A stretch of 64,000 bases of DNA, taken from positions 1,240,001 through 1,304,000 of the forward strand of contig NZ_CP088930.1 in assembly GCF_027594825.1 (NCBI RefSeq), read 5' to 3'. A model generated the notes under the pieces. That model saw only the letters and a program-made list of their open reading frames with translations. It ran no database searches and was not told the origin of the DNA. The position numbers and the translations under genes were made by a program. Position 1 is the first letter of the stretch; each line of letters opens with the position of its first letter. The DNA is from Serratia liquefaciens. Its GTDB lineage: Bacteria; Pseudomonadota; Gammaproteobacteria; Enterobacterales; Enterobacteriaceae. Of the stretch, positions 1 to 9,441 are shown in pieces.

Positions 1-2435
1 ATCAGGGCACTGCCACTCTCATCCCGGGTGCCAAACAGTCGGTTGAGCAGTATGAGGGTTTCGCGCGGCGTCGAGGTGCTGTGCATCCAGTAACCCGGGC
101 GCGTTTCCTGCGATGGGCCGATGTGCTCGATAGAAAATTGGATCTGCGCCAGCAGCGGCGTGCTGACCCTCAACGGGTGATCGCTGAGCATCACCTCGCC
201 TTCAGCGGTGTCCTGCCCCTGATGGCGTAATACCGTCGCACCATAGCCGCCCAGGATCTCCATCAGATAACTTTCCAGCCGCTGGTTGCGGATATCCAGC
301 CACAGCGTTTTGCCCAGCCAGGTATCGCTGGGCTGCGGGATAGGGAACTGGGCGCTAAACAGAGGAATACGGATGGTGAACAGGCTGCCTAATCCCGGCT
401 CGGATTCAACGGCAATGTCGCCGTCCATCATGTTGATCAGCTTTTCGCAAATCGCCAGCCCCAGCCCGGTCCCCTGGAAATGGCGCTGTACACCGCTGCC
501 CACCTGGAAGAATGGGTCGAACAGGCGGGTAATTTCTTTCTCCGGGATACCGACTCCGGTGTCGCGAACGCTGAATTCCAGATAATTGCCACGGGTGCAG
601 ACCTGCAGGATGATGCAGCCGGTATCGGTGAACTTAATGGCGTTGTTCAACAAGTTGGACAACACCTGCTGCAACCGCACAGGATCGCCGGAAATGCGCT
701 CAGGCACGTTTTGCTCGATAAAGCAGTACAGCCCCAACCGCTTCTTCACCACCAGCGGTAAATAGTTGCCGGCAATGTGGGTAATCACCTCCAGACAGGA
801 GAACTCTCGTGGCTCTATCTTCAACTGCTCGGATTCAATTTTCGAGAAGTCCAGAATATCGCTGATGATCTTCAGCAGCAGCCCGGAAGAGTTGTTCATC
901 GCATTGACCAGTCGATCAACGCCCTGCGGCAATGCCTTGGTCTGCAGCAAATCGAGGTTGCCGATAATGCCGTACAGCGGCGTGCGCAGCTCATGGCTAA
1001 CGGTCGCCAGGAACATCGATTTCGATTGGCTGGCCTGCTCCGCGGCGGCGGCCATCTCTTGCAGCGACTCCTCCATTTTCACGCGGGCGCTGACGTCCAC
1101 CAGCACACAGATCGCCACGTCCTCATTACGGTAACGGGAATGAACGAAGCTGATTTGCAGATTATTGTTATTGCTGGTCATCACATCGACAAAATTCACC
1201 TGCTGTTCGCAGATGATGCGTGTAATGCGATCGCGATCCTCGTGAGTCAGCAAATTAATGTAGTTGTGCGCCAACTCGTTACTCAGAATGTTGGTTCCGT
1301 CGCTGATGCGCAAAATACAGATGCCCACCGGGGCCGAGGCGACAATTTTACGGTTGAACTGCTCATGTTCCTCCAGCCGAAAAGCGTTGTCCTCTGCCGG
1401 CAGGAACATTTTGCGTTCAAACAACCAGGCCAGGCTGAACAACACGATGGCGGACAGCAGATTCAGCAGCACCGCATTGAGGATCAGCATTTTGAAGCGC
1501 TCAACCACCGTCTTCACCGGCACCGCATAAACGATGCTGAGCGATGACGGCGGCAACGCCTTTTTCATGATCAGGTCGCGGTAATTATCGACGTAACCAA
1601 AGTAGGCTTGTTCCGTCGGATAACTGTCGGGCGCTTGCGCATTGCGCTCACCATCCGCCAGCTGCAGTATCGGTTCGTTGTTCTCATCCAGCAGGGTGAC
1701 GGCGATCGGCAGATTGCCGGTAGTCACGAAGTCTTCCAGACGTATCGTCTGCTCAATGCCCAGCAACGCCTCCAGCTTGGAGCCAATATAGATTGGCGTC
1801 AGCACATACAGATAGCCGACATCCGGCCGCTGCTGGCTTGGGCTGATCCAGTACAAATTGTTGTCTTTATCCTGGTTCTTGGCGTTGCGATATTTAAGGA
1901 TGCGCTCATGCAGCGTTTTCAGCGCCTCTGGGCGGTTGGCTACGCCGCTACTGCCGCCGAACTCCGCCATGCACAGGCTATCACCGCCGATAAAAAACAC
2001 CCGGTTGAGATCGTAGGCCGCGACAAAGTTCTCTTTCCAATACTGGATCAACCCGCTCAGAGAATTGAGCGAGCTACGGTAGGTGTTATTAAGCGAACAG
2101 TTGGACTCCGGATAGAGCGGGAAAAACTCTGGCGGGCTGCTCTTGCCGGGAAAGATGCCGCTGAACATATCCATGCTGCTGACCGAGCCATTGAGGCGAT
2201 TTTCCGCCATATATTTGATATCGCGGATGATATCGGCCGAATGACGGATGTAGCCCTGCGCCTGATCAAAATTCAGATTGTAGTCCTGCCGAATGTCAGA
2301 CTCTTTCTGATGCAGGATATTCAGGATATAGAAAGTGGTGAGCAACGCCCCCAGCGACCACAGCATTATCGCCAGCACCCGGAACAGATAGCGGGAAATC
2401 TTTAACGTGGTGCGAAAAGAGGCTAAATATTTCAA
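1..2435 (-). CDS. rcsC: RcsC hybrid sensor histidine kinase, C-terminus cut by window edge
   Basis: Inner-membrane sensor kinase of the Rcs envelope-stress phosphorelay, which passes phosphate through RcsD to RcsB. About 811 codons are visible. The protein starts LKYLASFRTTLK, as in E. coli RcsC, from a TTG codon; no ATG fits. An N-terminal membrane segment (about residues 15-40) is followed by a large periplasmic region, a second membrane segment near residue 310 and the kinase core. The phospho-acceptor motif SHELRTPLYG lies at about residue 480 with His481. An ATPase region with DTGVGIP and GTGLGLAI-type motifs follows. The last visible residues fall in the linker before the receiver domain, so the receiver Asp lies outside the window. 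Long plus-strand frames opposite are shadows. Confidence 0.93.
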   Translation of the reverse strand, partial: MKYLASFRTTLKISRYLFRVLAIMLWSLGALLTTFYILNILHQKESDIRQDYNLNFDQAQGYIRHSADIIRDIKYMAENRLNGSVSSMDMFSGIFPGKSSPPEFFPLYPESNCSLNNTYRSSLNSLSGLIQYWKENFVAAYDLNRVFFIGGDSLCMAEFGGSSGVANRPEALKTLHERILKYRNAKNQDKDNNLYWISPSQQRPDVGYLYVLTPIYIGSKLEALLGIEQTIRLEDFVTTGNLPIAVTLLDENNEPILQLADGERNAQAPDSYPTEQAYFGYVDNYRDLIMKKALPPSSLSIVYAVPVKTVVERFKMLILNAVLLNLLSAIVLFSLAWLFERKMFLPAEDNAFRLEEHEQFNRKIVASAPVGICILRISDGTNILSNELAHNYINLLTHEDRDRITRIICEQQVNFVDVMTSNNNNLQISFVHSRYRNEDVAICVLVDVSARVKMEESLQEMAAAAEQASQSKSMFLATVSHELRTPLYGIIGNLDLLQTKALPQGVDRLVNAMNNSSGLLLKIISDILDFSKIESEQLKIEPREFSCLEVITHIAGNYLPLVVKKRLGLYCFIEQNVPERISGDPVRLQQVLSNLLNNAIKFTDTGCIILQVCTRGNYLEFSVRDTGVGIPEKEITRLFDPFFQVGSGVQRHFQGTGLGLAICEKLINMMDGDIAVESEPGLGSLFTIRIPLFSAQFPIPQPSDTWLGKTLWLDIRNQRLESYLMEILGGYGATVLRHQGQDTAEGEVMLSDHPLRVSTPLLAQIQFSIEHIGPSQETRPGYWMHSTSTPRETLILLNRLFGTRDESGSAL

Positions 2436-2525
2436 TCGGATACCGTACGAATGTGAGTGGTGGCCAGCGCGTTCATATCAGAGCCGGGAGCTGTTGGCTT
2501 GAGTCCGCTAATTAAACCATATAAC

Positions 2526-2566
2526 TGAAAAAGGGCCTAGCATCGCTGCCAGGCCCTGTATTTTTC
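2526..2566 (-). terminator. Rho-independent terminator after gyrA
   Basis: A 7-bp perfect stem (AGGGCCT at 2532-2538, AGGCCCT at 2551-2557) lies 35 bases past the gyrA stop. Read on the minus strand it is followed by a run of five T. The other side is also T-rich, so it may act in both directions. Confidence 0.8.
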
Positions 2567-2600
2567 TGTGCAATAGTGGCGAAATGCCGCCAACTATGGC

Positions 2601-5252
2601 TTAGGCGTTGTCATCTTCTGCATCGTCTACCGCTTCAGAATCGTCGTCGCCTTCGTCCAGCGGCGTAGCGTCTTCTTCTACGGCTTCCGCGCCGGCTTCG
2701 AGGCTGTCGAGCTCTTCATCTTCTACCGGTTCAGCAACGCGCTGCAGGCCAACGACATTCTCGTCTTCCGCAGTGCGGATCAGCGTAACACCCTGGGTAT
2801 TACGGCCAACCACGCTGACTTCCGAAACGCGAGTACGCACCAGCGTACCGGCATCGGTGATCATCATGATCTGATCGGTGGTATCCACCTGCACCGCACC
2901 CACTACCTGACCATTACGCTCGCTCACCTTGATGGAGATAACCCCTTGGGTGGCTCGTGACTTGGTCGGGTATTCGGTAACCGCAGTACGTTTACCGTAG
3001 CCGTTCTGGGTAACGGTCAGAATATCGCCTTCACCGCGAGGCACAATCAGGGAGATAACGCTGTCGCCTTCGCCCAGGTTGATACCGCGCACGCCGGTAG
3101 CAGTACGGCCCATGGAACGCACCTGCGTTTCCGGGAAGCGAACCACTTTACCGTTGGCGGAGAACAGCATGACTTCGTTGCTGCCGTCGGTCAGGTCAAC
3201 ACCAATCAGCTCGTCACCCTCATTGAGGTTGACGGCGATGATGCCTGCGCTGCGTGGGCGGCTAAAGTCGGTCAACGCCGTTTTCTTCACGGTGCCGCTG
3301 GCGGTTGCCATGAATACATGACGCCCTTCTTCATACTCGCGCACCGGCAGAATGGCGGTGATACGCTCATTGGCTTCCAGCGGCAACAAGTTGACGATTG
3401 GACGGCCACGTGCGCCACGGCTGGCTTCAGGCAGTTGGTACACCTTCATCCAGTACAGGCGACCACGGCTGGAGAAGCACAGGATCGTGTCGTGGGTGTT
3501 AGCCACCAACAGACGATCGATAAAGTCTTCTTCTTTGATACGTGCAGCGGACTTGCCCTTACCGCCGCGGCGTTGCGCTTCATAGTCGCTCAATGGCTGA
3601 TACTTCACATAGCCCTGGTGCGACAGCGTAACAACCACGTCTTCCTGATTGATCAGGTCTTCGATATTGATATCGGAAGTGTTGGCGGTGATCTCGGTAC
3701 GGCGGCCGTCGTTGTACTGCTCTTTAATTGCGACCAGCTCTTCGCGGATCACTTCCATCAGGCGGTCTGGGTTTTCCAGAATAAAGATCAGCTCGGCAAT
3801 GGCGGTCAGCAGCTCTTTATACTCGTCCAGCAGCTTTTCATGCTCAAGGCCGGTCAGTTTCTGCAGGCGCAGATCCAAAATCGCCTGAGCTTGCTGCTCG
3901 GTCAGGTGATATTTGCCATCACGGATGCCAAACTCCGGCTCCAGCCACTCAGGGCGTGCCGCGTCATCACCGGCGCGTTCCAGCATGGAAGCGACATTAC
4001 CCAAATCCCATGCCTGCGCAACCAAGCCGGCTTTCGCTTCCGCTGGGGTTGGCGCACGACGGATCAGTTCAATGATCGGATCGATGTTGGCCAGAGCAAT
4101 AGCTAACGCTTCCAGGATATGGGCACGATCGCGAGCTTTACGCAGTTCAAAGATGGTACGGCGGGTGACCACTTCGCGGCGGTGACGAACAAACGCCTGC
4201 AAAATATCTTTCAGGTTCAGCAGCTTCGGCTGGCCCTGGTGCAATGCCACCATGTTGATGCCGAAGGTGACCTGCAATTGCGTCAGTGAGTACAGGTTGT
4301 TCAGTACCACTTCGCCAACCGCATCGCGCTTGACTTCAATGACAATACGCATGCCGTCTTTGTCGGACTCGTCACGCAGCGCGCTGATGCCTTCCACGCG
4401 TTTTTCTTTAACCAGTTCGGCAATCTTCTCGATCAGACGCGCCTTGTTCACCTGATACGGGATCTCGTGAACAATAATGGTTTCGCGACCGGTTTTAGCA
4501 TCGGCTTCTACTTCAGCGCGCGCACGGACATAAACTTTACCACGCCCGGTACGGTAGGCCTCTTCGATACCGCGACGACCGTTGATGATCGCCGCCGTCG
4601 GGAAGTCCGGCCCCGGGATGTGTTCCATCAGGCCTTCGATGCTGATGTTTTCATCGTCGATGTAGGCCAGACAGCCGTTGATAACCTCTGACAGGTTATG
4701 TGGCGGAATGTTGGTGGCCATGCCCACGGCAATACCCGACGAGCCGTTAACCAGCAGGTTCGGGATCTTGGTTGGCATGACGGCTGGGATCTGCTCGGTG
4801 CCATCGTAGTTAGGCACGAAGTCGACGGTTTCTTTTTCCAGATCCGCCAGCAGTTCGTGAGCAATTTTTGACATGCGCACTTCGGTATAACGCATCGCCG
4901 CGGCGGAGTCGCCGTCGACGGAACCGAAGTTGCCCTGACCGTCCACCAGCATATAGCGCAGTGAGAAAGGTTGAGCCAAACGCACGATGGTGTCGTAAAC
5001 CGCGCTGTCACCGTGTGGGTGATATTTACCGATGACGTCCCCGACGACACGGGCCGATTTCTTGTATGGTTTATTCCAATCGTTACCCAGTACGTTCATC
5101 GCGTACAAAACGCGGCGGTGTACCGGCTTCAGTCCATCACGAACATCTGGCAGCGCACGTCCGACAATTACGGACATCGCGTAGTCCAGATACGAGTTTT
5201 TCAACTCGTCTTCGATGTTTACCGGTGTGATTTCTCTGGCAAGGTCGCTCAT
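2601..5252 (-). CDS. gyrA: DNA gyrase subunit A
   Basis: Breakage-reunion subunit of DNA gyrase (A2B2), which introduces negative supercoils. It is 883 residues, near the E. coli length of 875. The N-terminal topoisomerase IV/gyrase fold carries the catalytic Tyr122 (MRYTE). The quinolone-resistance region reads [10 protein letters not shown], with Ser83 and Asp87, i.e. the wild-type sensitive residues. The C-terminal beta-pinwheel blades include the GyrA box region (QRRGGKGKS, about residue 560). The protein ends in a long Asp/Glu-rich tail as in other enterobacteria. Start is the ATG giving [14 protein letters not shown], identical to E. coli. It is transcribed alone, divergent from ubiG, with a terminator downstream. 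Confidence 0.99.
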   Translation of the reverse strand: MSDLAREITPVNIEDELKNSYLDYAMSVIVGRALPDVRDGLKPVHRRVLYAMNVLGNDWNKPYKKSARVVGDVIGKYHPHGDSAVYDTIVRLAQPFSLRYMLVDGQGNFGSVDGDSAAAMRYTEVRMSKIAHELLADLEKETVDFVPNYDGTEQIPAVMPTKIPNLLVNGSSGIAVGMATNIPPHNLSEVINGCLAYIDDENISIEGLMEHIPGPDFPTAAIINGRRGIEEAYRTGRGKVYVRARAEVEADAKTGRETIIVHEIPYQVNKARLIEKIAELVKEKRVEGISALRDESDKDGMRIVIEVKRDAVGEVVLNNLYSLTQLQVTFGINMVALHQGQPKLLNLKDILQAFVRHRREVVTRRTIFELRKARDRAHILEALAIALANIDPIIELIRRAPTPAEAKAGLVAQAWDLGNVASMLERAGDDAARPEWLEPEFGIRDGKYHLTEQQAQAILDLRLQKLTGLEHEKLLDEYKELLTAIAELIFILENPDRLMEVIREELVAIKEQYNDGRRTEITANTSDINIEDLINQEDVVVTLSHQGYVKYQPLSDYEAQRRGGKGKSAARIKEEDFIDRLLVANTHDTILCFSSRGRLYWMKVYQLPEASRGARGRPIVNLLPLEANERITAILPVREYEEGRHVFMATASGTVKKTALTDFSRPRSAGIIAVNLNEGDELIGVDLTDGSNEVMLFSANGKVVRFPETQVRSMGRTATGVRGINLGEGDSVISLIVPRGEGDILTVTQNGYGKRTAVTEYPTKSRATQGVISIKVSERNGQVVGAVQVDTTDQIMMITDAGTLVRTRVSEVSVVGRNTQGVTLIRTAEDENVVGLQRVAEPVEDEELDSLEAGAEAVEEDATPLDEGDDDSEAVDDAEDDNA

Positions 5253-5313
5253 GGAGCTGCTATCCCTCTACTAATGATTCATCTGCCCGCTGCCATAGTG
5301 GCAAAGGTGTAAA

Positions 5314-5322
5314 ACTATATCA
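5314..5322 (-). promoter_or_regulatory. gyrA extended -10 promoter candidate
   Basis: On the minus strand TGATATAGT gives an extended -10 (TG, one base, TATAGT) about 62 bases before the gyrA start codon. I see no good -35, which is tolerable for an extended -10. Confidence 0.4.
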
Positions 5323-5464
5323 CAAAGCACGCTTTACGGGAAAATAACCGCCGCCGATTCACTGAAATTGTGCATATATGTGCGCTAAAAATGCATCGGC
5401 GCAGACGGCGCTGCGCCGGAACATGTATAATCCGCGCAACGAGAACCAGGAGCCAAATACGCCC

Positions 5465-6190
5465 ATGAATGCAGAATCATCCAGCCAAGCGCAAAACGTA
5501 GACCATCAGGAAATCGCCAAGTTCGAGGCCGTGGCCTCTCGCTGGTGGGATTTGGAAGGTGAGTTCAAGCCGCTGCACCGTATCAACCCGCTGCGCCTGA
5601 ATTATATCCTGCAACGCTCAGGCGGCATTTTTGATAAAACCGTCCTCGACGTGGGCTGCGGCGGCGGCATTTTGGCGGAAAGCATGGCGCGTGAAGGCGC
5701 AAAAGTGACCGGTTTGGACATGGGTGCCGAGCCATTGCAAGTGGCCCGGCTACACGCGCTGGAAACTGGCATGAACGTGAATTACGTGCAGGAAACGGTA
5801 GAGAGCCATGCCCAGGCCAACCCGCAAAAATACGACGTCGTAACCTGTATGGAAATGCTGGAGCACGTGCCCGATCCGGCTTCGGTAGTGCGCGCCTGCG
5901 CTCACCTGGTCAAACCGGGTGGCCATGTGTTCTTCTCCACCATCAACCGCAACACCAAGGCCTGGCTGATGGCGGTCATAGGTGCGGAATATATTCTGAA
6001 GATGGTCCCTCAGGGTACCCACGACCATAAGAAGTTCATCCGCCCTTCCGAGCTCATCGGCTGGGTTGACGGCACGCCGCTGCGCGAAAAACACATGATT
6101 GGCCTGCATTACAACCCGATCACCGACCACTTCAAGCTGGGTGGCAACGTTGATGTGAACTACATGGTACATACTCAGCACGAAGGCTGA
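5465..6190 (+). CDS. ubiG: Ubiquinone biosynthesis O-methyltransferase UbiG
   Basis: SAM-dependent methyltransferase catalysing both O-methylations of ubiquinone synthesis (octaprenyl catechol and demethylubiquinol). It is 241 residues, as in E. coli (240). Motif I is [13 protein letters not shown] (about residues 61-73), followed by the GLDMG acidic loop, and the body ([27 protein letters not shown]) is very close to the E. coli enzyme. The reading frame stays open upstream, but the start at MNAESSSQ matches the family and has AGGAG at 5448-5452. It is divergent from gyrA, the classical enterobacterial arrangement. Confidence 0.98.
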   Translation: MNAESSSQAQNVDHQEIAKFEAVASRWWDLEGEFKPLHRINPLRLNYILQRSGGIFDKTVLDVGCGGGILAESMAREGAKVTGLDMGAEPLQVARLHALETGMNVNYVQETVESHAQANPQKYDVVTCMEMLEHVPDPASVVRACAHLVKPGGHVFFSTINRNTKAWLMAVIGAEYILKMVPQGTHDHKKFIRPSELIGWVDGTPLREKHMIGLHYNPITDHFKLGGNVDVNYMVHTQHEG

Positions 6191-6250
6191 TGCCGCACTC
6201 AAACGCGGTGGGTTTTTAAACGCTCACCGCAGAAAAATAAACGCCCTTCT

Positions 6251-6979
6251 TCAGGCTCCATCATTGGCCTTCTCGCCCTTTTCAATCAAAGAGTTGACTG
6301 CCGTATTAAAATGGTTCGTCATCGCTTTCATCGCCCCTTCCGAGTCCTGGGCGCAAACGCAATCGCAAATGTCCTGATGCAAAGAAACAATCTGTTTTCT
6401 TTCGGTATCGGTGCCACTTTGCGCTTCGAGACCGGCATGGATAGAACGCCTGAGTTGTTCATGCAGGGACTGCAATAAAATACCGGACAGAGGGTTGCGA
6501 GATGCCCGGGCAATAATGAGATGGAAGTTAATGTCATGCTGAATGAATTTTTCAGTGTCAAAGATGCACGCTTCAATCTGCTTCATCTCATCTTGCAGCT
6601 GGCGAAAATCCTCTTCATTGCCGTGGATTGCCGCCATCCCGGCACTGCCGATTTCAAGCCACTGGCGCACGCTCAAGATCTGCGAGACGGACACCTGATT
6701 TGACGCGATGGCAAAGCCAAAAATAAGCTCAAGCACGCTGCTGTCGAACGCTTTCACCCGCGGGACTTTACCGCTTTTTATCTCCAGGATCCCCAGTGCG
6801 GACAGTGAACGGTATGCCTCACGGATCACCCCACGACTGACGCCCAGCTCCTCAATTAATTTTACTTCACTTGGAACCGCCATCCCCGGAGTCAGCTGCT
6901 GCTGGCTTATCATATCCAGCACGTAATGCTTGATTTGCGAGGACAATGTGTGGCTCTGAATCGGCATCTTTGTATCCAT
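6251..6979 (-). CDS. GntR-family (FadR/FCD subfamily) transcriptional regulator
   Basis: Probable local repressor of the divergent sugar-acid operon. It has 242 residues. An N-terminal winged helix (about 10-75; PSEVKLIEELGVSRGVIREA) is followed by an all-helical FCD ligand-binding domain (about 95-230). The usual FCD metal ligands appear present: Asp149, His153, His201 and His223, so a carboxylate ligand with a bound metal ion is expected from the family. The ATG start at 6979 has GGAG nine bases upstream; an in-frame TTG 15 bases earlier is less likely. The gene shares a 397-bp intergenic region with the operon it faces, which holds a perfect palindrome suited to a dimeric repressor. The ligand is unknown. 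Confidence 0.9.
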   Translation of the reverse strand: MDTKMPIQSHTLSSQIKHYVLDMISQQQLTPGMAVPSEVKLIEELGVSRGVIREAYRSLSALGILEIKSGKVPRVKAFDSSVLELIFGFAIASNQVSVSQILSVRQWLEIGSAGMAAIHGNEEDFRQLQDEMKQIEACIFDTEKFIQHDINFHLIIARASRNPLSGILLQSLHEQLRRSIHAGLEAQSGTDTERKQIVSLHQDICDCVCAQDSEGAMKAMTNHFNTAVNSLIEKGEKANDGA

Positions 6980-7227
6980 TTTAAACGACTCCAAAATTTA
7001 CAACTTCAAATGTACTGGATGAAGAGCAAAGCAGAAAACATCACGGCAGACTACTGACAAAGCCGGTTATCAGGCAGAGCATGCCCATCATGGCCCTGGG
7101 TGCGCCTGGCCCTGGTATCTCGGGCTTAAAGCCCCCCTTGTCATCAAACTCGCGGTATTTTCTTCTCTCAGACCACCACCACAATTCAACACCATCAACG
7201 GCCCCTTCCGGGCGGTTCTTTCCGCCA

Positions 7228-7256
7228 TTTTACTAAAAATGTGAGCTTAATATCAT
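7228..7256 (+). promoter_or_regulatory. Promoter candidate for the sugar-acid operon
   Basis: TTTACT (7228-7233) and TATCAT (7251-7256) are separated by 17 bases. The predicted start of transcription lies just before or inside the adjacent palindrome, so a repressor bound there would block this promoter. Confidence 0.45.
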
Positions 7257-7269
7257 ATATAAAATCATC

Positions 7270-7298
7270 CCTATCAACCTGTTTGACAGGTTGATAGG
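7270..7298. promoter_or_regulatory. Perfect 13-bp inverted repeat, likely operator
   Basis: CCTATCAACCTGT, three bases (TTG), then its exact complement ACAGGTTGATAGG. The 29-bp palindrome lies 13 bases after the -10 candidate and about 80 bases before the first gene's native start. Position and symmetry fit an operator for the divergent FCD-type regulator. A transcribed hairpin in the leader is the alternative, but there is no T-run. Confidence 0.6.
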
Positions 7299-7376
7299 TT
7301 GCGCGTAATTTTTCCTGTGCAAACACCCGAGCCTGCTCTTGGGGCCAAATAGAAATTGTCTTCTCAGGAGAAAAAA

Positions 7377-8063
7377 ATGTGGTCGAATGATTAAGAGCTC
7401 TTCCAACTGATGCGCACCAAGCTGTTCCCCGCCGTTGTCGGGGATATTCTTGATACTATGGGATTTTTACATCAGTTTTTTGCCCCCTCCATCAAACCGC
7501 TGCAGATGAATATGGTGGTTGCCGGCAGAGCGATGCCGGTGCTCGAAGCCGATGTTTACGAACTTCAATCAAGCTCCGGGCATAGCGAAATCACCCAGAA
7601 ACCTTTTGGGTTAATGTTTGAAGCACTGGATTCGTTGAAAGAAGACGAGGTGTACATCGCCACAGGAAGTTCTCTGCGTTACGCGCTTTGGGGCGGTCTG
7701 ATGTCAACCCGGGCTCGTCATCTGAAAGCGGCTGGCGCCGTGCTTGATGGATATGTGCGCGATAGCAATGAAATCCTGGAATTAAATTTCCCCACTTTCT
7801 CACACGGCACTTATGCACAAGATCAAGGCCCCAGAGGAAAGGTGATCGACTATCGCGTTCCTATTGAATTTAACGGAATAAGGGTAAGCCCAGGCGATAT
7901 TGTCTATAGCGACCGCGATGGCATATTAATCATTCCGCAAGAAGTTGAACGTGACGCCATTAGTTTGGCATTAGAAAAAGTCTCCACAGAGAATAGCGTC
8001 AGGACAGCCATCAGCAATGGCATGAGCACGGTAGAGGCATTCGAAACCTTTGGCGTAATGTGA
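7377..8063 (+). pseudogene. RraA-family aldolase-like protein, interrupted by a stop at codon 6
   Basis: Member of the RraA / HMG-CHA pyruvate-aldolase family. The native start is at 7377, seven bases after AGGAG, but the frame reads MWSND, then TAA (7392-7394), then ELFQLMRTKLFPAVVGD. The residues after the stop continue the family's N-terminal helix, so the stop interrupts a once-longer frame. The remaining 217 codons from ATG 7410 are intact and hold the active-site signature WGGLMST and VLDGYVRD (Arg117, Asp118 counted from that Met; the family's Arg-Asp pair). Known family reactions include cleavage of 4-hydroxy-4-methyl-2-oxoglutarate-type substrates to pyruvate. Reinitiation at 7410 could give a slightly shortened, perhaps active enzyme, so calling it dead would go too far. 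Confidence 0.75.
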
Positions 8064-8134
8064 CCTCACCCGGCCCATGATAACCGGTTCGCATGGTGGG
8101 CTTATATTTAGCCATTCAATATGAGTATGCAATC

Positions 8135-9439
8135 ATGAAACAGAGAAATAAAATAATAACACTCTTGTTTATCGCGAGCATTATTAACTATCTCGATCGG
8201 GCGGCCTTTTCTGTTGCCATGCCCTATATAAAAGATTATCTACAACTTTCTCCTGCTGAAATTGGGGTAATGCTGAGCAGCTTCTTTTTCGGCTATGCCT
8301 TATTTAACTTCGTCGGAGGGTATCTGTCTGATATTTACGGCCCGCGCAAAGTGATGGCCATTGCCATGCTTACCTGGTCGTTATTCTGTGGCCTGACCGG
8401 GGTCGCTTTCAGCTACATTATCCTCTTTATAATTCGGGTTATTTTTGGGATGAGCGAGGGCCCGGTCAGCACCAATATCAATAAGGTCATCACCCACTGG
8501 ATCCCGATTCACCAGCGTGCACGCGCCATCGGCATTGCCAATGCGGGCAATCCACTCGGAGGGGCTATCGCGGGCCCCATCGTTGGATTCCTGATCATTA
8601 TGTGGAACTGGCGAGTAGCCTTTATCATTCTCATGTCACTTGGCTTTGTGTGGACCTTCTTCTGGCTGAAAAACTTTACTGACAACCCTAAAGATCACCC
8701 GAAGACCCAGCCAGTTGAAATTGAAGAGTTTGAAACGGCTCTGCACAATGCGCCGGTAAACTATGATACCCAGACCAGGCTGCCGTTTCGCTTTTATCTG
8801 ACACAGCCTCTGGTTCTGGCGACCGGCATGGCGTTCTTTGCCATCAACTATATTCTTTATTTCTTCCTGACCTGGTTTCCCAGCTACCTCTCGATGGCAA
8901 AAGGGCTGAACATTGCTGAAATGAGTATTGCCTCCTCGATTCCCTGGCTGCTTGGCAGCGTGGGTATGGTCATGGGGGGCGCAGTCTCCGATTATATTTA
9001 CAAGAAAAGCGGAAGATTACTTTTTTCCAGAAAGCTGCTTATTGTTGTCGGTTTAATTGCTTCCTCTATATGTATCTGCATTGCCGGGATCGTAGACTCC
9101 GTGACCTTTGCCGTCATTATGATGTCCTTCGGCATATTCTTTATGTATCTGGCAGCATCATCGCCCTGGTCTATTATTTCCGACAGTATTTCCGCAGACA
9201 AGGTGGGTGGCGTGGGCGGTTTTGTTCACCTGCTGGCGAATACTTCAGGCATGATCGCCCCTATTCTGACCGGTTTTATTGTTCAATACAGCGGTGGCAG
9301 TTTTATTTCAGCCTTCATATTGGCGGGTATCGTAGGTATTTTCGGCGCATTAAGCGTGGCCTTATTTGTCAAACCCATTAATTCAAATAAAAAAGTACAA
9401 CCTCTCACTGACACCTTAACGAACCTGAGGAAACAATAA
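8135..9439 (+). CDS. MFS transporter, anion:cation symporter family (sugar acid type)
   Basis: Predicted 434-residue inner-membrane permease with twelve membrane segments. The N-terminus has the family hallmark INYLDRAAFSVAMPYI, and the loop 2-3 motif G-YLSD-YGPRK is clear. It resembles the GudP/GarP/DgoT/LgoT group, which imports hexonates and hexarates with protons. Its place between an aldolase-like gene and two dehydrogenases supports uptake of the pathway substrate. I chose ATG 8135 (MKQRNKII) because transmembrane helix 1 follows directly. An earlier in-frame ATG at 8093 adds 14 residues but has no better ribosome site. The stop lies two bases before the next start, indicating coupled translation. 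Base composition is visibly AT-richer than the flanking ubiG and nrdA. Confidence 0.9.
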   Translation: MKQRNKIITLLFIASIINYLDRAAFSVAMPYIKDYLQLSPAEIGVMLSSFFFGYALFNFVGGYLSDIYGPRKVMAIAMLTWSLFCGLTGVAFSYIILFIIRVIFGMSEGPVSTNINKVITHWIPIHQRARAIGIANAGNPLGGAIAGPIVGFLIIMWNWRVAFIILMSLGFVWTFFWLKNFTDNPKDHPKTQPVEIEEFETALHNAPVNYDTQTRLPFRFYLTQPLVLATGMAFFAINYILYFFLTWFPSYLSMAKGLNIAEMSIASSIPWLLGSVGMVMGGAVSDYIYKKSGRLLFSRKLLIVVGLIASSICICIAGIVDSVTFAVIMMSFGIFFMYLAASSPWSIISDSISADKVGGVGGFVHLLANTSGMIAPILTGFIVQYSGGSFISAFILAGIVGIFGALSVALFVKPINSNKKVQPLTDTLTNLRKQ

Positions 9440-9441
9440 TA

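Larger units (their letters stand above)
6980..7376. other. Divergent intergenic region of the sugar-acid island
   Basis: This 397-bp stretch holds no gene that I can support. Its right half is AT-rich and carries the promoter candidate and the 29-bp palindrome described separately. The left half (7000-7200) shows nothing I recognise. Confidence 0.6.

Noticed and set aside
286..2405. Several plus-strand frames of 90-265 codons
   Set aside because: They lie opposite rcsC, whose frame is continuous from 2435 to the window edge and matches RcsC in order and motifs.
5378..5464. An upstream start for ubiG adding 29 residues
   Set aside because: The extension has no counterpart in UbiG; the ATG at 5465 has AGGAG and matches the family start.
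7240..7256. A CRP site (TGTGAGCTTAATATCA) at the sugar-acid promoter
   Set aside because: Only the left half fits; the right half lacks TCACA at the required spacing.
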